Below, one piece after another: positions 43,423 to 52,896 of a stretch of DNA of 64,000 nucleotides (position 1 is its first letter; each line of letters begins with the position of its first letter). The notes beneath the pieces were generated by a model that searched no databases, was not told the DNA's origin, and saw only the letters and a list, made by a program, of their open reading frames with translations. The translations under genes and the position numbers were made by a program. The DNA comes from Chryseobacterium nakagawai (lineage in GTDB: Bacteria; Bacteroidota; Bacteroidia; Flavobacteriales; Weeksellaceae). The DNA is taken from positions 806,001-870,000 of the forward strand of contig NZ_LR134386.1 in the NCBI RefSeq assembly GCF_900637665.1, given 5' to 3'.

Positions 43423-45918
43423 ATGGAAAAACTAAAAAACTATATTTACGGAGAATGGGTAGAAGGAACCGGAGCTGGAATTCCTTTATACAATGCTGTA
43501 ACAGGAGAGCAGGTAGCTGTTTCAGATACAGAAGGTCTTAACTTCGAACAAGCCCTTGATTACGGTAGAACTATAGGGTATAAAAACCTTTCTTCCATGA
43601 CATTCTATGACCGTGGAGAAATGTTGAAAAAAGTAGCCCTTTATCTATTAGAAAGAAAGAAAAAATATTACGAATTATCTTATAAAACAGGAGCCACTCA
43701 CATTGATTCATGGGTGGATATTGAAGGAGGTTTCGGAACATTCTTTACCTATTCAGGATTAGCAAAAAGAATGCTGCCTAACACTTCATTCTGGGTTGAC
43801 GGTGATACTCAGAAAATTTCGGCTAACGGAACTTTTTTAGGTACTCATATTTTAACACCGAGTGAAGGGGTTTCTGTACAGATCAACGCTTATAACTTTC
43901 CTGTTTGGGGAATGTTGGAAAAATTATCCACATCATTGTTAGCAGGGGTACCATCTATTGTTAAGCCATCACCCTTCGGATCTTATCTTACGAATGCCGT
44001 ATTCCAGGATATGATTGAAAGTGGAGTATTACCTGAAGGAGCAGTACAATTGGTATGTGGAGAACCTGGAAATATCCTTGATTATGTTCAGGATGGAGAT
44101 TCTGTATTGTTTACAGGTTCAGCCACTACGGGAAGAAAACTGAAATCACTTCCATCTGTTGCAGGAAATGCTGTTCGTTTCAATATGGAAGCAGATTCTC
44201 TAAATTGTTCTATCCTTGGATTGGAAGCAAAACCAGGAACTCCGGAATTTGATTTATTTGTTAAAGAAGTTCGAAACGAGATGACCACAAAAGCAGGTCA
44301 GAAATGTACGGCAATCAGAAGAATTATTGTTCCTGAGCATTTGATTGGTGATGTTCAGAACGCTCTATCCAAAGCTTTAGATCAAACCAAGATCGGAAAC
44401 CCATTAAGCAGAGAAACCAAAATGGGATCTTTGGTGGGAAGACAGCAATACGAAGAAGTTTTAAGAAAAGTAAATATTTTAAAATCAGAAACGGAACTTG
44501 TTTACGACGGGAAACATGAGCTTGTAGATGCCAGTTATGAAAATGGAGCATTTATGAGTCCCAAGTTATTCCTGAATGATAAGCCTTTCGAAAAAAATAT
44601 CTCTCACGATGTAGAAGCTTTCGGGCCGGTATCTACATTAATGCCTTATAAAGATGCTGAAGAAGCAGCTGCTCTGGCAAAAAGAGGAAAGGGAAGTTTA
44701 GTTGGATCTATCGTGTCTCATGATGAAAACTTTATTGCAGAAACATCATGGAAAATGGCTTCTCAGCATGGAAGAATCTTTGTACTGAACAGAGATAACG
44801 CGAAAGAAAGCACAGGTCACGGTTCACCGCTTCCAACATTAATGCACGGAGGACCAGGTAGAGCAGGAGGAGGAGAAGAAATGGGAGGTTTAAGCGGTCT
44901 TCATTTCTTCTTACAGAAAACAGCAATTCAGGGATCACCGGATGTGTTGAAGGCGATTACTAAAATATATCAGCAAGGAGCAGAGAAGAAATTCTCAGAC
45001 AAGCATCCTTTCCAGAAATATTTTGAGGAAGTTGAAGTAGGAGATTCTTTAGAAACAGCAGGAAGAACCGTTACTGATGCAGATATCGTAAACTTTTCCA
45101 ATGTTTCATGGGACCATTTCTACGCTCATACTGATGCCACAAGTTTAACAGGGACTATTTTTGATAAAACAGTAGCTCATGGATACTTCATCCTTTCAGC
45201 TGCAGCAGGATTATTTGTTTCCGGTAAAAAAGGACCTGTTATCGCGAATTACGGATTGGAAGACTGTAGTTTCTTCAAACCAGTCTACGCCGGAGATACC
45301 ATTACCGTTTATTTAACGGCAAAAGAAAAAATCAACAGAGGAGTAAAAGGAAGAAATATTCCATCGGGAGTAGTGAAATGGCTGGTTGAGGTAATTAACC
45401 AAAGAGATGAGGTAGTTTGTGTAGCAACCATCTTAACTTTAGTGGCAAAACAATCTCCTTTCATTGATCTGAATGTGAAAAATGTTCAGAAGATATTAGG
45501 TGGATTAACGGAAAGTACTCCTGCGCTTTGGGGGAAAATGTCTTCACAGCAAATGATTGAGCATTTGGAAAATGCATTATTAGTAAGTTTCGGAGAACCT
45601 GAAGCAGACCAGTGTTTCACTCCTGAAGAACATCTTGAAAAATGGCAGGATTCTCTTTACAACCACAGAGCAATGCCGAAAGAGTTTACAGCTCCGTTCT
45701 TACCAAAAGATGGATCACTTCCTGAAGCTACACACAAGAATCTGGATGCTGCAAAAACTTCTTTCATGGATAACCTGAAGAAATTTGTAATCTACTACAA
45801 AGAAAATCCACAGGCAGAGCATATGAATTATGTATTCGGAAAACTGAATAAAGAAATGTGGGAACTGATGCACAGAAAGCACTTCACTCATCATTTCCAA
45901 CAGTTTGGATTGATTTAA
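43423..45918 (+). CDS. paaZ: Bifunctional PaaZ (oxepin-CoA hydrolase / aldehyde dehydrogenase) with extra C-terminal domain
   Basis: Opens the oxepin-CoA ring and oxidises the resulting aldehyde. 831 aa, about 150 longer than the 681-aa E. coli enzyme. The aldehyde dehydrogenase domain (1-520) keeps Glu256 (NMEADS) and Cys295 (GQKCTA), the same numbers as E. coli PaaZ. The MaoC-like hydratase domain (about 530-675) has the Asp564/His569 pair in WDHFYAHTD. Residues 687-831 form an added domain with histidines in MIEHL (714) and RKHFTHHF (817-824). It looks DinB/DUF1569-like, possibly metal-binding. Preceded by an inverted array and followed by a terminator. Confidence 0.93.
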   Translation: MEKLKNYIYGEWVEGTGAGIPLYNAVTGEQVAVSDTEGLNFEQALDYGRTIGYKNLSSMTFYDRGEMLKKVALYLLERKKKYYELSYKTGATHIDSWVDIEGGFGTFFTYSGLAKRMLPNTSFWVDGDTQKISANGTFLGTHILTPSEGVSVQINAYNFPVWGMLEKLSTSLLAGVPSIVKPSPFGSYLTNAVFQDMIESGVLPEGAVQLVCGEPGNILDYVQDGDSVLFTGSATTGRKLKSLPSVAGNAVRFNMEADSLNCSILGLEAKPGTPEFDLFVKEVRNEMTTKAGQKCTAIRRIIVPEHLIGDVQNALSKALDQTKIGNPLSRETKMGSLVGRQQYEEVLRKVNILKSETELVYDGKHELVDASYENGAFMSPKLFLNDKPFEKNISHDVEAFGPVSTLMPYKDAEEAAALAKRGKGSLVGSIVSHDENFIAETSWKMASQHGRIFVLNRDNAKESTGHGSPLPTLMHGGPGRAGGGEEMGGLSGLHFFLQKTAIQGSPDVLKAITKIYQQGAEKKFSDKHPFQKYFEEVEVGDSLETAGRTVTDADIVNFSNVSWDHFYAHTDATSLTGTIFDKTVAHGYFILSAAAGLFVSGKKGPVIANYGLEDCSFFKPVYAGDTITVYLTAKEKINRGVKGRNIPSGVVKWLVEVINQRDEVVCVATILTLVAKQSPFIDLNVKNVQKILGGLTESTPALWGKMSSQQMIEHLENALLVSFGEPEADQCFTPEEHLEKWQDSLYNHRAMPKEFTAPFLPKDGSLPEATHKNLDAAKTSFMDNLKKFVIYYKENPQAEHMNYVFGKLNKEMWELMHRKHFTHHFQQFGLI

Positions 45919-45937
45919 TTCAAAATAAATACTCATC

Positions 45938-45972
45938 AAACTCCCTTTCAGCTAAATGTTGGAAGGGAGTTT
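45938..45972. terminator. Terminator after paaZ
   Basis: Arms AAACTCCCTT and AAGGGAGTTT with a 15-nt loop lie 19 nt after the paaZ stop. Confidence 0.8.
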
Positions 45973-46014
45973 ATTATTCTGTTTTTATTCTCTAAATTCA
46001 GGAAAACTTTTAAG

Positions 46015-46728
46015 ATGAGAGATTGGATTATTTTTATGGCTTTTGGGGGACTGACTTTTTTTTCCTGTTCAGGGAGTCATCCCAAAACTGGAAGTGAAGG
46101 TTATTTTTCTGAAGAGAAATTTGTAGACAGCCTGAATGCAGGAATAAAAGGTAAAACAAAAGTAGTCTTTGAAAAGTTCAGGCATACCGGAAATGGAGAT
46201 GTATATACTTCCATTCATTTTTATGACCTGAAAAAGATCTGGGTGGGTTCCAAAGACTCAGAATTTAACACATGGGAGCTGAAGAATCGTTTTAAGTTTG
46301 ATAAAGATGGAGTTTCAGATCTTAATGTAGTGATTAAAGACTTTAACAATGATGGGTTTAATGATGTTACCTATCAAAGCGCTATAGCAGGAAGAGGAGG
46401 AAATATCGTAATGACTTTATTTGTATATGACCCAAAAAGTAAAGACTTTATTCACATTAAAAACTCAGATAGATATCCGAACTTAAGTTATAATACAAAA
46501 TTAAACTGCATAAATTCTTTGATGTTAACTGGCTCTACTACCACAGTATTTCTTAAAATTAAAAAAGATTCTTTGGATGAATTTGCAAGAGTAGATGTTT
46601 CAGATACCATTAGGGTAGAAGTAAAAAATTCTATTGGAAAGTTCAAAATTATTCAAAAGAAACTATTTCTGGGTTCAGGTGATGATTTTTATAGAGTCTT
46701 TAGGAATTATAATCCTTTGGAATATTAA
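46015..46728 (+). CDS. Hypothetical lipoprotein with an EF-hand-like calcium loop
   Basis: 237 aa with a lipoprotein signal (lipobox Cys in FFSCSG near residue 18). The central DFNNDGFNDVTY looks like a D-x-N-x-D-G calcium-binding loop as in FG-GAP or XAC2610-like beta-propeller proteins. The rest is mainly beta-strand. No enzymatic motif is seen. It stands alone after the paaZ terminator and is 130 bp from the next gene. Confidence 0.7.
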   Translation: MRDWIIFMAFGGLTFFSCSGSHPKTGSEGYFSEEKFVDSLNAGIKGKTKVVFEKFRHTGNGDVYTSIHFYDLKKIWVGSKDSEFNTWELKNRFKFDKDGVSDLNVVIKDFNNDGFNDVTYQSAIAGRGGNIVMTLFVYDPKSKDFIHIKNSDRYPNLSYNTKLNCINSLMLTGSTTTVFLKIKKDSLDEFARVDVSDTIRVEVKNSIGKFKIIQKKLFLGSGDDFYRVFRNYNPLEY

Positions 46729-46858
46729 ATGATATTGATGAATTGAAAATGATAAAACAAATTCCTTTTTCTATTCGTTATCAATTTATTCACAAATGTT
46801 TTTTGAAAATTTATCCACGAAGCACTATCTTTAAACTTCAATCATAAAATAAGCAATA

Positions 46859-47635
46859 ATGAACGAAAGCTGGATGCAAAAATGGGAAGAAATCAAAGAC
46901 AAATTGATATCACCCGTAGATATTGACACCTATTTTACCTCAAGTGAAATTATGGAACAGAAGATGGAGACGATGGAAATTGGGAATGTTTCCCTGCCAT
47001 CAGGAAAAGTAATTGTAAGAGACCCTCTTGTTTATCTGAATCAGAAAGAAAAACCTTTTTTTATTGAGGTTCCCAAAGGAAATTTTCCTGTAACTATTGC
47101 TGTAGTGAAACTGGAAGATTGGGGAGATCGCTATGCTGCTGTAAAAGTAGAGTTCACCAAAGAAAGACCGGTTATTTACAGAGAGGCACTAATAGGAATT
47201 GAAAATATAGAAAATGCCAATGAAGATGAATTTTTTGGTTTTAATGTGGATGCCGGTTTAGCATGTATTACCGATCCTGAAGTGGTACCTTATGTGGATA
47301 AGTTTATTGAGGAACTGGATGTTGAGAATATTTACGATGATTATTTTGCAGAACTGTTTGCAAAAAGTTATAAAGAAAACCCGAAAAACCAAAGAGATCT
47401 TGGAGACTGGATCAATTGGAAAGTACCTAATACAGAATATCAGATCCCAATATTTGCAAGTGGAGTAGGAGATGGAGTATATCCGGTTTACTTTGCTTAT
47501 GATGAACAAAATCAATTATGCGGATTATATATTCACTTTATTGATATCGAATTAGAATTGTCTGAATATGATGAAGATGAGGAGGATGAAGATGACAATT
47601 CGGCTCAACCGGATAACTTTGTCTTTCTAAAATAA
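46859..47635 (+). CDS. DUF4241-like protein
   Basis: 258-aa soluble protein. The C-terminal region GVGDGVYPVYFAYDEQNQLCG followed by LYIHFIDIELEL matches what I recall of DUF4241. The extreme C-terminus has an acidic run (DEDEEDEDD). The N-terminal half contains SGKVIVRDPLVY, also typical. The function is unknown. It begins an apparent operon with the SMUG2-like glycosylase (5-nt gap) and the SF2 helicase. Confidence 0.68.
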   Translation: MNESWMQKWEEIKDKLISPVDIDTYFTSSEIMEQKMETMEIGNVSLPSGKVIVRDPLVYLNQKEKPFFIEVPKGNFPVTIAVVKLEDWGDRYAAVKVEFTKERPVIYREALIGIENIENANEDEFFGFNVDAGLACITDPEVVPYVDKFIEELDVENIYDDYFAELFAKSYKENPKNQRDLGDWINWKVPNTEYQIPIFASGVGDGVYPVYFAYDEQNQLCGLYIHFIDIELELSEYDEDEEDEDDNSAQPDNFVFLK

Positions 47636-47640
47636 ACTCA

Positions 47641-48336
47641 ATGAATAAAACTTTTGCAGATCAGGTGATTGAATTCAATGAGAATCTAACTTATTCGGGA
47701 AATCTTCCTGATGGTTTTGAAGTGTTGAATCCGTATCTGGATAACCCGGAGACGATGCAAGTGATGCAAAAGTTTTATTACAAATATTATAATGATTCCA
47801 ACAAAAGGAAATTTATTATTGGGATTAATCCTAGCCGCCATGGAGCTGGAATAACAGGCATTCCATTTACTGATACCAAAAGACTGGAAAGTGTATGTGA
47901 CATAAAAATGAAATCTGCCCATACCCATGAAGTCTCTTCCGTATTTATGTATGATATGATCGCAGACTATGGTGGACCCGATTTGTTTTACAAAGACATT
48001 TATATCAATTCTCCATTTCCGTTGGCCATCGTACGAAAAACAAAAAATGGCTGGCTCAATGCTAATTATTACGATGATAAAGAACTTTTCAAGGATGTGA
48101 AAAACTTCATGATCAATTCATTGAAAAAACACATCAGCTTGAATCTGGATACCTCAGAAGTCTTTGTCCTTGGGAAAAAGAATGCTGAATTTATTTCAAA
48201 ACTTAACAAAGAAGCTAAGCTTTTCGATACCATGGTTGTTCTGGAACATCCCCGGTATATCCAACAATATAAATCAAAGGAGAAACAGCTGTTTATAGAT
48301 AAATATATTTTAGCATTAAAAGATAAAAATCAATAA
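47641..48336 (+). CDS. SMUG2-like uracil-DNA glycosylase family protein (DUF4918)
   Basis: 231-aa member of the uracil-DNA glycosylase superfamily. The catalytic-site loop is GINPSRHGAG near residue 61, followed by TGIPFTDT. The DNA-intercalation motif is EHPRYIQQY near residue 201. SMUG2 (family 3-like) enzymes remove uracil and related bases from DNA. It is packed between DUF4241 and the helicase in the same direction. A base-excision role coupled to unwinding is plausible but not shown. Confidence 0.8.
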   Translation: MNKTFADQVIEFNENLTYSGNLPDGFEVLNPYLDNPETMQVMQKFYYKYYNDSNKRKFIIGINPSRHGAGITGIPFTDTKRLESVCDIKMKSAHTHEVSSVFMYDMIADYGGPDLFYKDIYINSPFPLAIVRKTKNGWLNANYYDDKELFKDVKNFMINSLKKHISLNLDTSEVFVLGKKNAEFISKLNKEAKLFDTMVVLEHPRYIQQYKSKEKQLFIDKYILALKDKNQ

Positions 48337-48369
48337 CTTCGATGCTCCTGTTTTTATTAAATTGTGAGC

Positions 48370-51054
48370 ATGAATGTTTTTCCTAAAAACACAACCTTTA
48401 AATACAATTGGCGAACTTATCAGAGAAAATTTCTGGATCACCTTGATGAGTATCTTATAGATAATCACCTTCATGTTTCTGCACCTCCAGGCTCAGGGAA
48501 AACAGTGCTTGGTTTAGAAGTCATGTTGAGGCTTGGCAAACCAACACTTATTGTTGCCCCTACTTTAGCAATAAAAAATCAATGGATTCAAAGATTTTGT
48601 GAACTGTTTCTCAATATAGAAAGTGTTCCTGAATGGATATCTTCAGATATTAGAAAACCGGGTATTATTACTGTAACAACTTATCAGGGAATTCATGCTG
48701 CTTCTGAAACAAATGAAGAAGAGGAGGTAACAATAAGGAAGTCCCCAAAAGTACCGGCTTCGGAAATTATAAAACGTCTTCAAAAACAAAAAATAGGAAC
48801 CCTTATCCTGGATGAAGCCCACCATTTGAAAAATGCCTGGTGGAGGAGCCTCATGGAACTGAAAGATAAAATTGAACCCACTGTAGTTTCTCTTACCGCC
48901 ACACCGCCCTTTGATGTTTCCGGTACAGAATGGCAAAAGTATATTCAGCTGAACGGGCCTATAGACGTAGAAATATCCGTTCCTGAACTGATGATTGAAG
49001 GAGATCTTTGTCCACATCAGGATTTGGTACACTTTGTATTACCTTCTCAGGAAGAACAAAAGAAAATTGAATATTACCATGAGCAGGCCTTAGTATTTTT
49101 TGAAGAAATTAAAAAAGATGAAGTATTTCTTAATGCTATTGAACAGCATCCTGTGTATCAGAATCCACTGGAACATTTAGATTGGATCTATGAAAATATA
49201 TCTTCTTATACTTCTGGTCTTGTCTACCTTCATTTTAGAGGAAAAGAAATTCCGGACGTCCATTTTGAAATCATTGGTGACCAACAAAAATATATTCCCG
49301 AATTTGATTTCTTCTGGATGGAAGAACTCCTCGATTTTTATTTACTGATAGATGAGGTTCATTTTAAAAATTACCAAGATCATCGTACTGATTTAGAGAA
49401 CCGATTAAAAAGGCACGGATTTTTAGATCAGAAGACTTTAAGCTTTTTTAATAGTAAAAATGTAAACCAGATTCTCAATTCAAGTATAGGCAAACTCCAG
49501 GGGATAAAAGATATCGTCGATTTTGAATTTTCCGTGCTTAAAGATAATCTGAGAATGGTTATTCTTACCGATTTTATCAAGAAAGAATACCTAAGTTATG
49601 GAACTGAGAATATGCTCAAACTTGATAAAATAGGAGCCGTTCCTATTTTTGAAAAACTGAGAAGGGAAAACTTTCAACAGAAAAAAATAGGTATTCTTAC
49701 AGGAAGTCTGGTGATTATTCCGGCAAGTACAAAAAGTGTATTTGAGGAGCTCTGCATGAAAAAAGTATTATTTGGAGTAGGACTTTCACCATTAAGCTAT
49801 GATCCAAATTATCTCATGGTCAGTCTTACGGAACAGGCAAAACATGATATTGTGCACATTATTACGGAAATTTTCCAACATGGAGGAATTCATGTTTTGA
49901 TTGGAACCAAATCTTTGTTGGGAGAAGGTTGGGATGCTCCTAAAATGAATACTTTAATTCTGGCAAGTTTTATAAGTTCCTTTGTACTTTCAAATCAGAT
50001 GAGAGGAAGAGTCATAAGGACAGATAAGGATATTCCTCACAAAACAGGGAATATATGGCATCTTGTATGTTTTGATTCCAAAGATGAAATCGGAGGCCAG
50101 GATCTGAATATTATGAAACGAAGGTTCAAAACCTTTGTTGGGATTTCCAATAAAGATATTCCTACCATTGAAAATAACTTTGAAAGGCTCAACACTAAGA
50201 CCATAGAGAATAATGAGGGAATTGGGGAAATTAACCAGACATTTTTTGTTTTGGCTCAAGATAGAGAGAACCTTATCAACCGTTGGAGAAAAGCTCTTAA
50301 TCTTGGAAATATTTTAGTAGAAGAAATACAAGTTCCTACCATCAATATGACTGCTATGAAGGATGTGAAGATGAATTATATTGGTGAAATGTCCAGTAAT
50401 ATGGTTAAGGTGATGGCTTCTTCTGTATTATTATTCTGGCAGAATCTTCTATTGGGAATCTTTAGGAATTTTCAGGCGATTGATTCTGTAAAAACCTTTT
50501 CATTGTTTGCTTCCTTATTTGGATTGGCAGGTTTCGTGGTATATGGAAGAAAGTTATATATATCCGCAAAACAATACTGGAGATACAGAGATATAGGAAA
50601 TCAACTAGGAGCAATTGCGGAGGTGGTGTTATATAGCCTGGTTAATGAGAGAGTGATAAGAACCTCTTTGGAACAGTTGAGCATTATAAGTTCATCTAAT
50701 GGCAAGGAAGGTGCATTCTGCTATCTAAAAGGAGGTAGCCAATATGAGAATACGCAGTTTATCCAGACTTTACAGGAAATGGTTTCTCCCATAGATAATC
50801 CGAGGTATGTCATGAGACATAAAAAAAGATCCTTTCTTTTGAAGAAAGAACAGTATTTTCCGGTACCTGAAATTTTTGCAAAAAATAAAAAAAGTGCAGA
50901 ATTTTTTACTAAAACATGGAATAAAGCAGTTGGAACATCAGAGTTGATTTTTACAAGAACCATTGAAGGACGCAAAATCCTATTAAAACTAAGATTTGAA
51001 GCCCTTTTAAAAAGAAATGGGAGAATAGAACACCTTCACAAGTGGACGAGATAA
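48370..51054 (+). CDS. SF2 DEAD/DEAH helicase with C-terminal membrane segments
   Basis: 894 aa from the ATG at 48370; the GTG two codons earlier is also possible. Walker A is APPGSGKT (Lys44), the DEAH box is ILDEAHHLKNAWW, motif III is SLTATPP, and motif VI is NQMRGRVIRTD near residue 545. Residues about 150-350 form an insertion between motif I and the second RecA domain. Unusually, the C-terminal part has two hydrophobic helices (LLFWQNLLLGIF and FSLFASLFGLAGFVVYG, about 690-720). A further domain of about 160 aa follows. Membrane anchoring of the helicase is inferred. It ends the DUF4241-SMUG2-helicase unit and has its own terminator. Confidence 0.82.
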   Translation: MNVFPKNTTFKYNWRTYQRKFLDHLDEYLIDNHLHVSAPPGSGKTVLGLEVMLRLGKPTLIVAPTLAIKNQWIQRFCELFLNIESVPEWISSDIRKPGIITVTTYQGIHAASETNEEEEVTIRKSPKVPASEIIKRLQKQKIGTLILDEAHHLKNAWWRSLMELKDKIEPTVVSLTATPPFDVSGTEWQKYIQLNGPIDVEISVPELMIEGDLCPHQDLVHFVLPSQEEQKKIEYYHEQALVFFEEIKKDEVFLNAIEQHPVYQNPLEHLDWIYENISSYTSGLVYLHFRGKEIPDVHFEIIGDQQKYIPEFDFFWMEELLDFYLLIDEVHFKNYQDHRTDLENRLKRHGFLDQKTLSFFNSKNVNQILNSSIGKLQGIKDIVDFEFSVLKDNLRMVILTDFIKKEYLSYGTENMLKLDKIGAVPIFEKLRRENFQQKKIGILTGSLVIIPASTKSVFEELCMKKVLFGVGLSPLSYDPNYLMVSLTEQAKHDIVHIITEIFQHGGIHVLIGTKSLLGEGWDAPKMNTLILASFISSFVLSNQMRGRVIRTDKDIPHKTGNIWHLVCFDSKDEIGGQDLNIMKRRFKTFVGISNKDIPTIENNFERLNTKTIENNEGIGEINQTFFVLAQDRENLINRWRKALNLGNILVEEIQVPTINMTAMKDVKMNYIGEMSSNMVKVMASSVLLFWQNLLLGIFRNFQAIDSVKTFSLFASLFGLAGFVVYGRKLYISAKQYWRYRDIGNQLGAIAEVVLYSLVNERVIRTSLEQLSIISSSNGKEGAFCYLKGGSQYENTQFIQTLQEMVSPIDNPRYVMRHKKRSFLLKKEQYFPVPEIFAKNKKSAEFFTKTWNKAVGTSELIFTRTIEGRKILLKLRFEALLKRNGRIEHLHKWTR

Positions 51055-51059
51055 AAAAC

Positions 51060-51087
51060 AAATCCCTCAATATAATCGAGGGATTTT
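51060..51087. terminator. Terminator after the helicase gene
   Basis: Arms AAATCCCTC and GAGGGATTT enclose a 9-nt loop, followed by T. It is 6 nt after the stop. Confidence 0.8.
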
Positions 51088-51145
51088 GTCTTTCATGAAT
51101 TAGAATCTTTGTGGGAACAAGATCGGATATGAAACTTTTTAAATA

Positions 51146-51967
51146 TTAGTTTTTAATAACTTTAGTAGACTCAGTAGCTGTTTTGATAAAGTAAACTCCT
51201 TTTGGAAGTTCTGAAATACTGATTTCATTGGGACCTTTTTGAACCTGAACCGTTTTCAGCACTTTACCGTCAATACTATAGATTTTAGCCTCTGAATTTT
51301 TATCAGAACTGATAGAAAGTGGCCCATTGGTTGGGTTAGGGTAAAGAGTCAGGTTTTTTTGAGTGCTTTTAGTTTCTGAGGTTCCTAATACAATATTGCT
51401 GTCTTTTACCCATGTAAAGGCATCTAAAGCTACATATCTAAACCCTCCGTTTGCTGTGATACGCAGTTCGTCAATAACGATGTTTGAGTAATTCTGGCCA
51501 TTTAAGTTGGTCATATCTATTAAGGTATAACCGTTGGTCGCTCCTAAACTTGTTGCAAATCCGTTGGTTTTTGTTTGGGTAAATTTTGTTACCCCACTCA
51601 ATTTTCCAGTTATCGTAAGGGAGCCTGTTACATTAAGATCAAGATTCAATGCCGAGAGATACATCCAGAATCTGTTTACTTTAAATAAATTAGAAGTCGT
51701 TCTAATACTGAAGGATGGTGGAGACTCTTGATTATTGGAATTATCAATGTAACGGTTATCATTGGCTGTTCCACTCCAGCCTGTCCCCGGAAAGTTAGCT
51801 TGGATATCAAAAACACTTACATGGGAGATGATATTAAAAATAACCCCATTATCGGTGAAGCTTGTACTTCCGTTTGACTCCGTCTCAAATTGTTCTGTGC
51901 TGGTCTGCCCGAATGAAAAAATTGAAATGAGCAGACTACAAATTGTAAAAATAGTAGTGCTTTTCAT
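51146..51967 (-). CDS. T9SS type A sorting-domain protein, secreted
   Basis: 273 aa from the ATG at 51967, which gives a signal peptide (MKSTTIFTICSLLISIFSFGQ). The longer frame would overlap the next gene. The middle is a beta-rich domain of jelly-roll type (RYIDNSNNQESPPSF, LDMTNLNGQ). The last 75 residues are a type A T9SS domain, with TLYPNPTNG and ELPKGVYFIKT, that directs secretion and anchoring through PorSS. The cargo function is unknown; adhesion or carbohydrate binding would fit the fold. Confidence 0.85.
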   Translation of the reverse strand: MKSTTIFTICSLLISIFSFGQTSTEQFETESNGSTSFTDNGVIFNIISHVSVFDIQANFPGTGWSGTANDNRYIDNSNNQESPPSFSIRTTSNLFKVNRFWMYLSALNLDLNVTGSLTITGKLSGVTKFTQTKTNGFATSLGATNGYTLIDMTNLNGQNYSNIVIDELRITANGGFRYVALDAFTWVKDSNIVLGTSETKSTQKNLTLYPNPTNGPLSISSDKNSEAKIYSIDGKVLKTVQVQKGPNEISISELPKGVYFIKTATESTKVIKN

Positions 51968-52001
51968 GATCTTTGTTTTAAGTATTAGGTTATGATATGT
52001 A

Positions 52002-52550
52002 TTAATTTCGTGGAGGGTAAATGCCTTCCACACAAATGATATAATTTAATCCCAGATAAGGCGGCATATTATTCATGGGTAAATTTTGGCCAACGAAAGC
52101 AATACTTTTGTTGTTAATAGCAGTATCAGGATCATTATTGACAAAACTTGTAACTGCATTGAAATCTCTTCCTACCTGTGTTCCTGTAATAGCAATAGAG
52201 GTGGTAGCTGTTGGAGTAGATGTATTTGCATTTTTATTGGCTACTTTAAATTGAAAGCCTGTTCCAACACTTGGAAGGTTTGAAGCCAATAATGTGTTTT
52301 GAGTAGTTCCTGCCACTACTCCCAGTGGATAATATTCATTGGCATTTACATTTCCGGCTCCTAAAGCCATTCTTCCCTTTAAGTTGGGAAGGGCAAATGT
52401 GGTAATTCCGTCTCCGCCATACGTGGTTCCTAAAATAGAGAATAATGCTGAATTTCTTGAAATAGGTAATATGCTTCCGTCACAAAACATCCAACCTCTT
52501 GGTGCAAAATTTCCTGCAAATAATTTAACGATTCCAATGTACTCTTCCAT
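52002..52550 (-). CDS. Phage tail collar-like (microcystin-dependent) protein
   Basis: 182 aa in the family of microcystin-dependent protein (MdpB) and tail collar proteins. Its signature is FAGNFAPRGWMFCDGS near residue 9, then TYGGDG and FALPNLKGRMALGAG. The C-terminus is MPPYLGLNYIIC-like. In phages this fold sits at tail-fibre collars; in Bacteroidota such genes often lie outside prophages with unknown use. No phage genes are nearby. It lies 34 nt upstream of the T9SS cargo gene on the same strand, so the two may be co-transcribed. Confidence 0.82.
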   Translation of the reverse strand: MEEYIGIVKLFAGNFAPRGWMFCDGSILPISRNSALFSILGTTYGGDGITTFALPNLKGRMALGAGNVNANEYYPLGVVAGTTQNTLLASNLPSVGTGFQFKVANKNANTSTPTATTSIAITGTQVGRDFNAVTSFVNNDPDTAINNKSIAFVGQNLPMNNMPPYLGLNYIICVEGIYPPRN

Positions 52551-52896
52551 GGTATATTTTTTTAGCCTTTAATTGTCTTACTCTGTTGATGGCTTTTCAG
52601 ATTCCGCCGTTAAGTGATTTATTTTATTACCCAAAGGAACAACTAATAAAAAGGCAGTACTAGAGTAGAAAATACCAAATTGAAGACTCCGTATTTCTAC
52701 GTAAAGGGATATTATTTGTACTTAAAAATAGAATTGAGTATTTTAAGATAGAGTAATCAATAATTATTTGTTCAATAGTAACTTTCGGCTCCCTTTTTTT
52801 AGTTTCTGCTTTAAAAAATAAGATGAATTTGTTTGTTTTAAGTTTCCCCAAAAGCACTGTATTTAGTATTTTTGTAAGAATCCAATAAAAATTAAA
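52551..52896. other. Intergenic region between the collar and crotonase genes
   Basis: I see no gene on either strand. The only signal is TATTTTTG at 52867-52874, an exact -7 match 22 nt before the crotonase ATG, with a weak TTTC rather than TTTG about 20 bp upstream. Confidence 0.45.

Noticed and set aside
52002..52550. Remnant prophage around the tail-collar gene
   Set aside because: No capsid, terminase, integrase or other tail genes within several kb on either side.
52660..52857. Possible 65-aa minus-strand ORF in the gap before the crotonase
   Set aside because: No recognisable protein pattern, low-complexity AT-rich sequence and no promoter; treated as chance.
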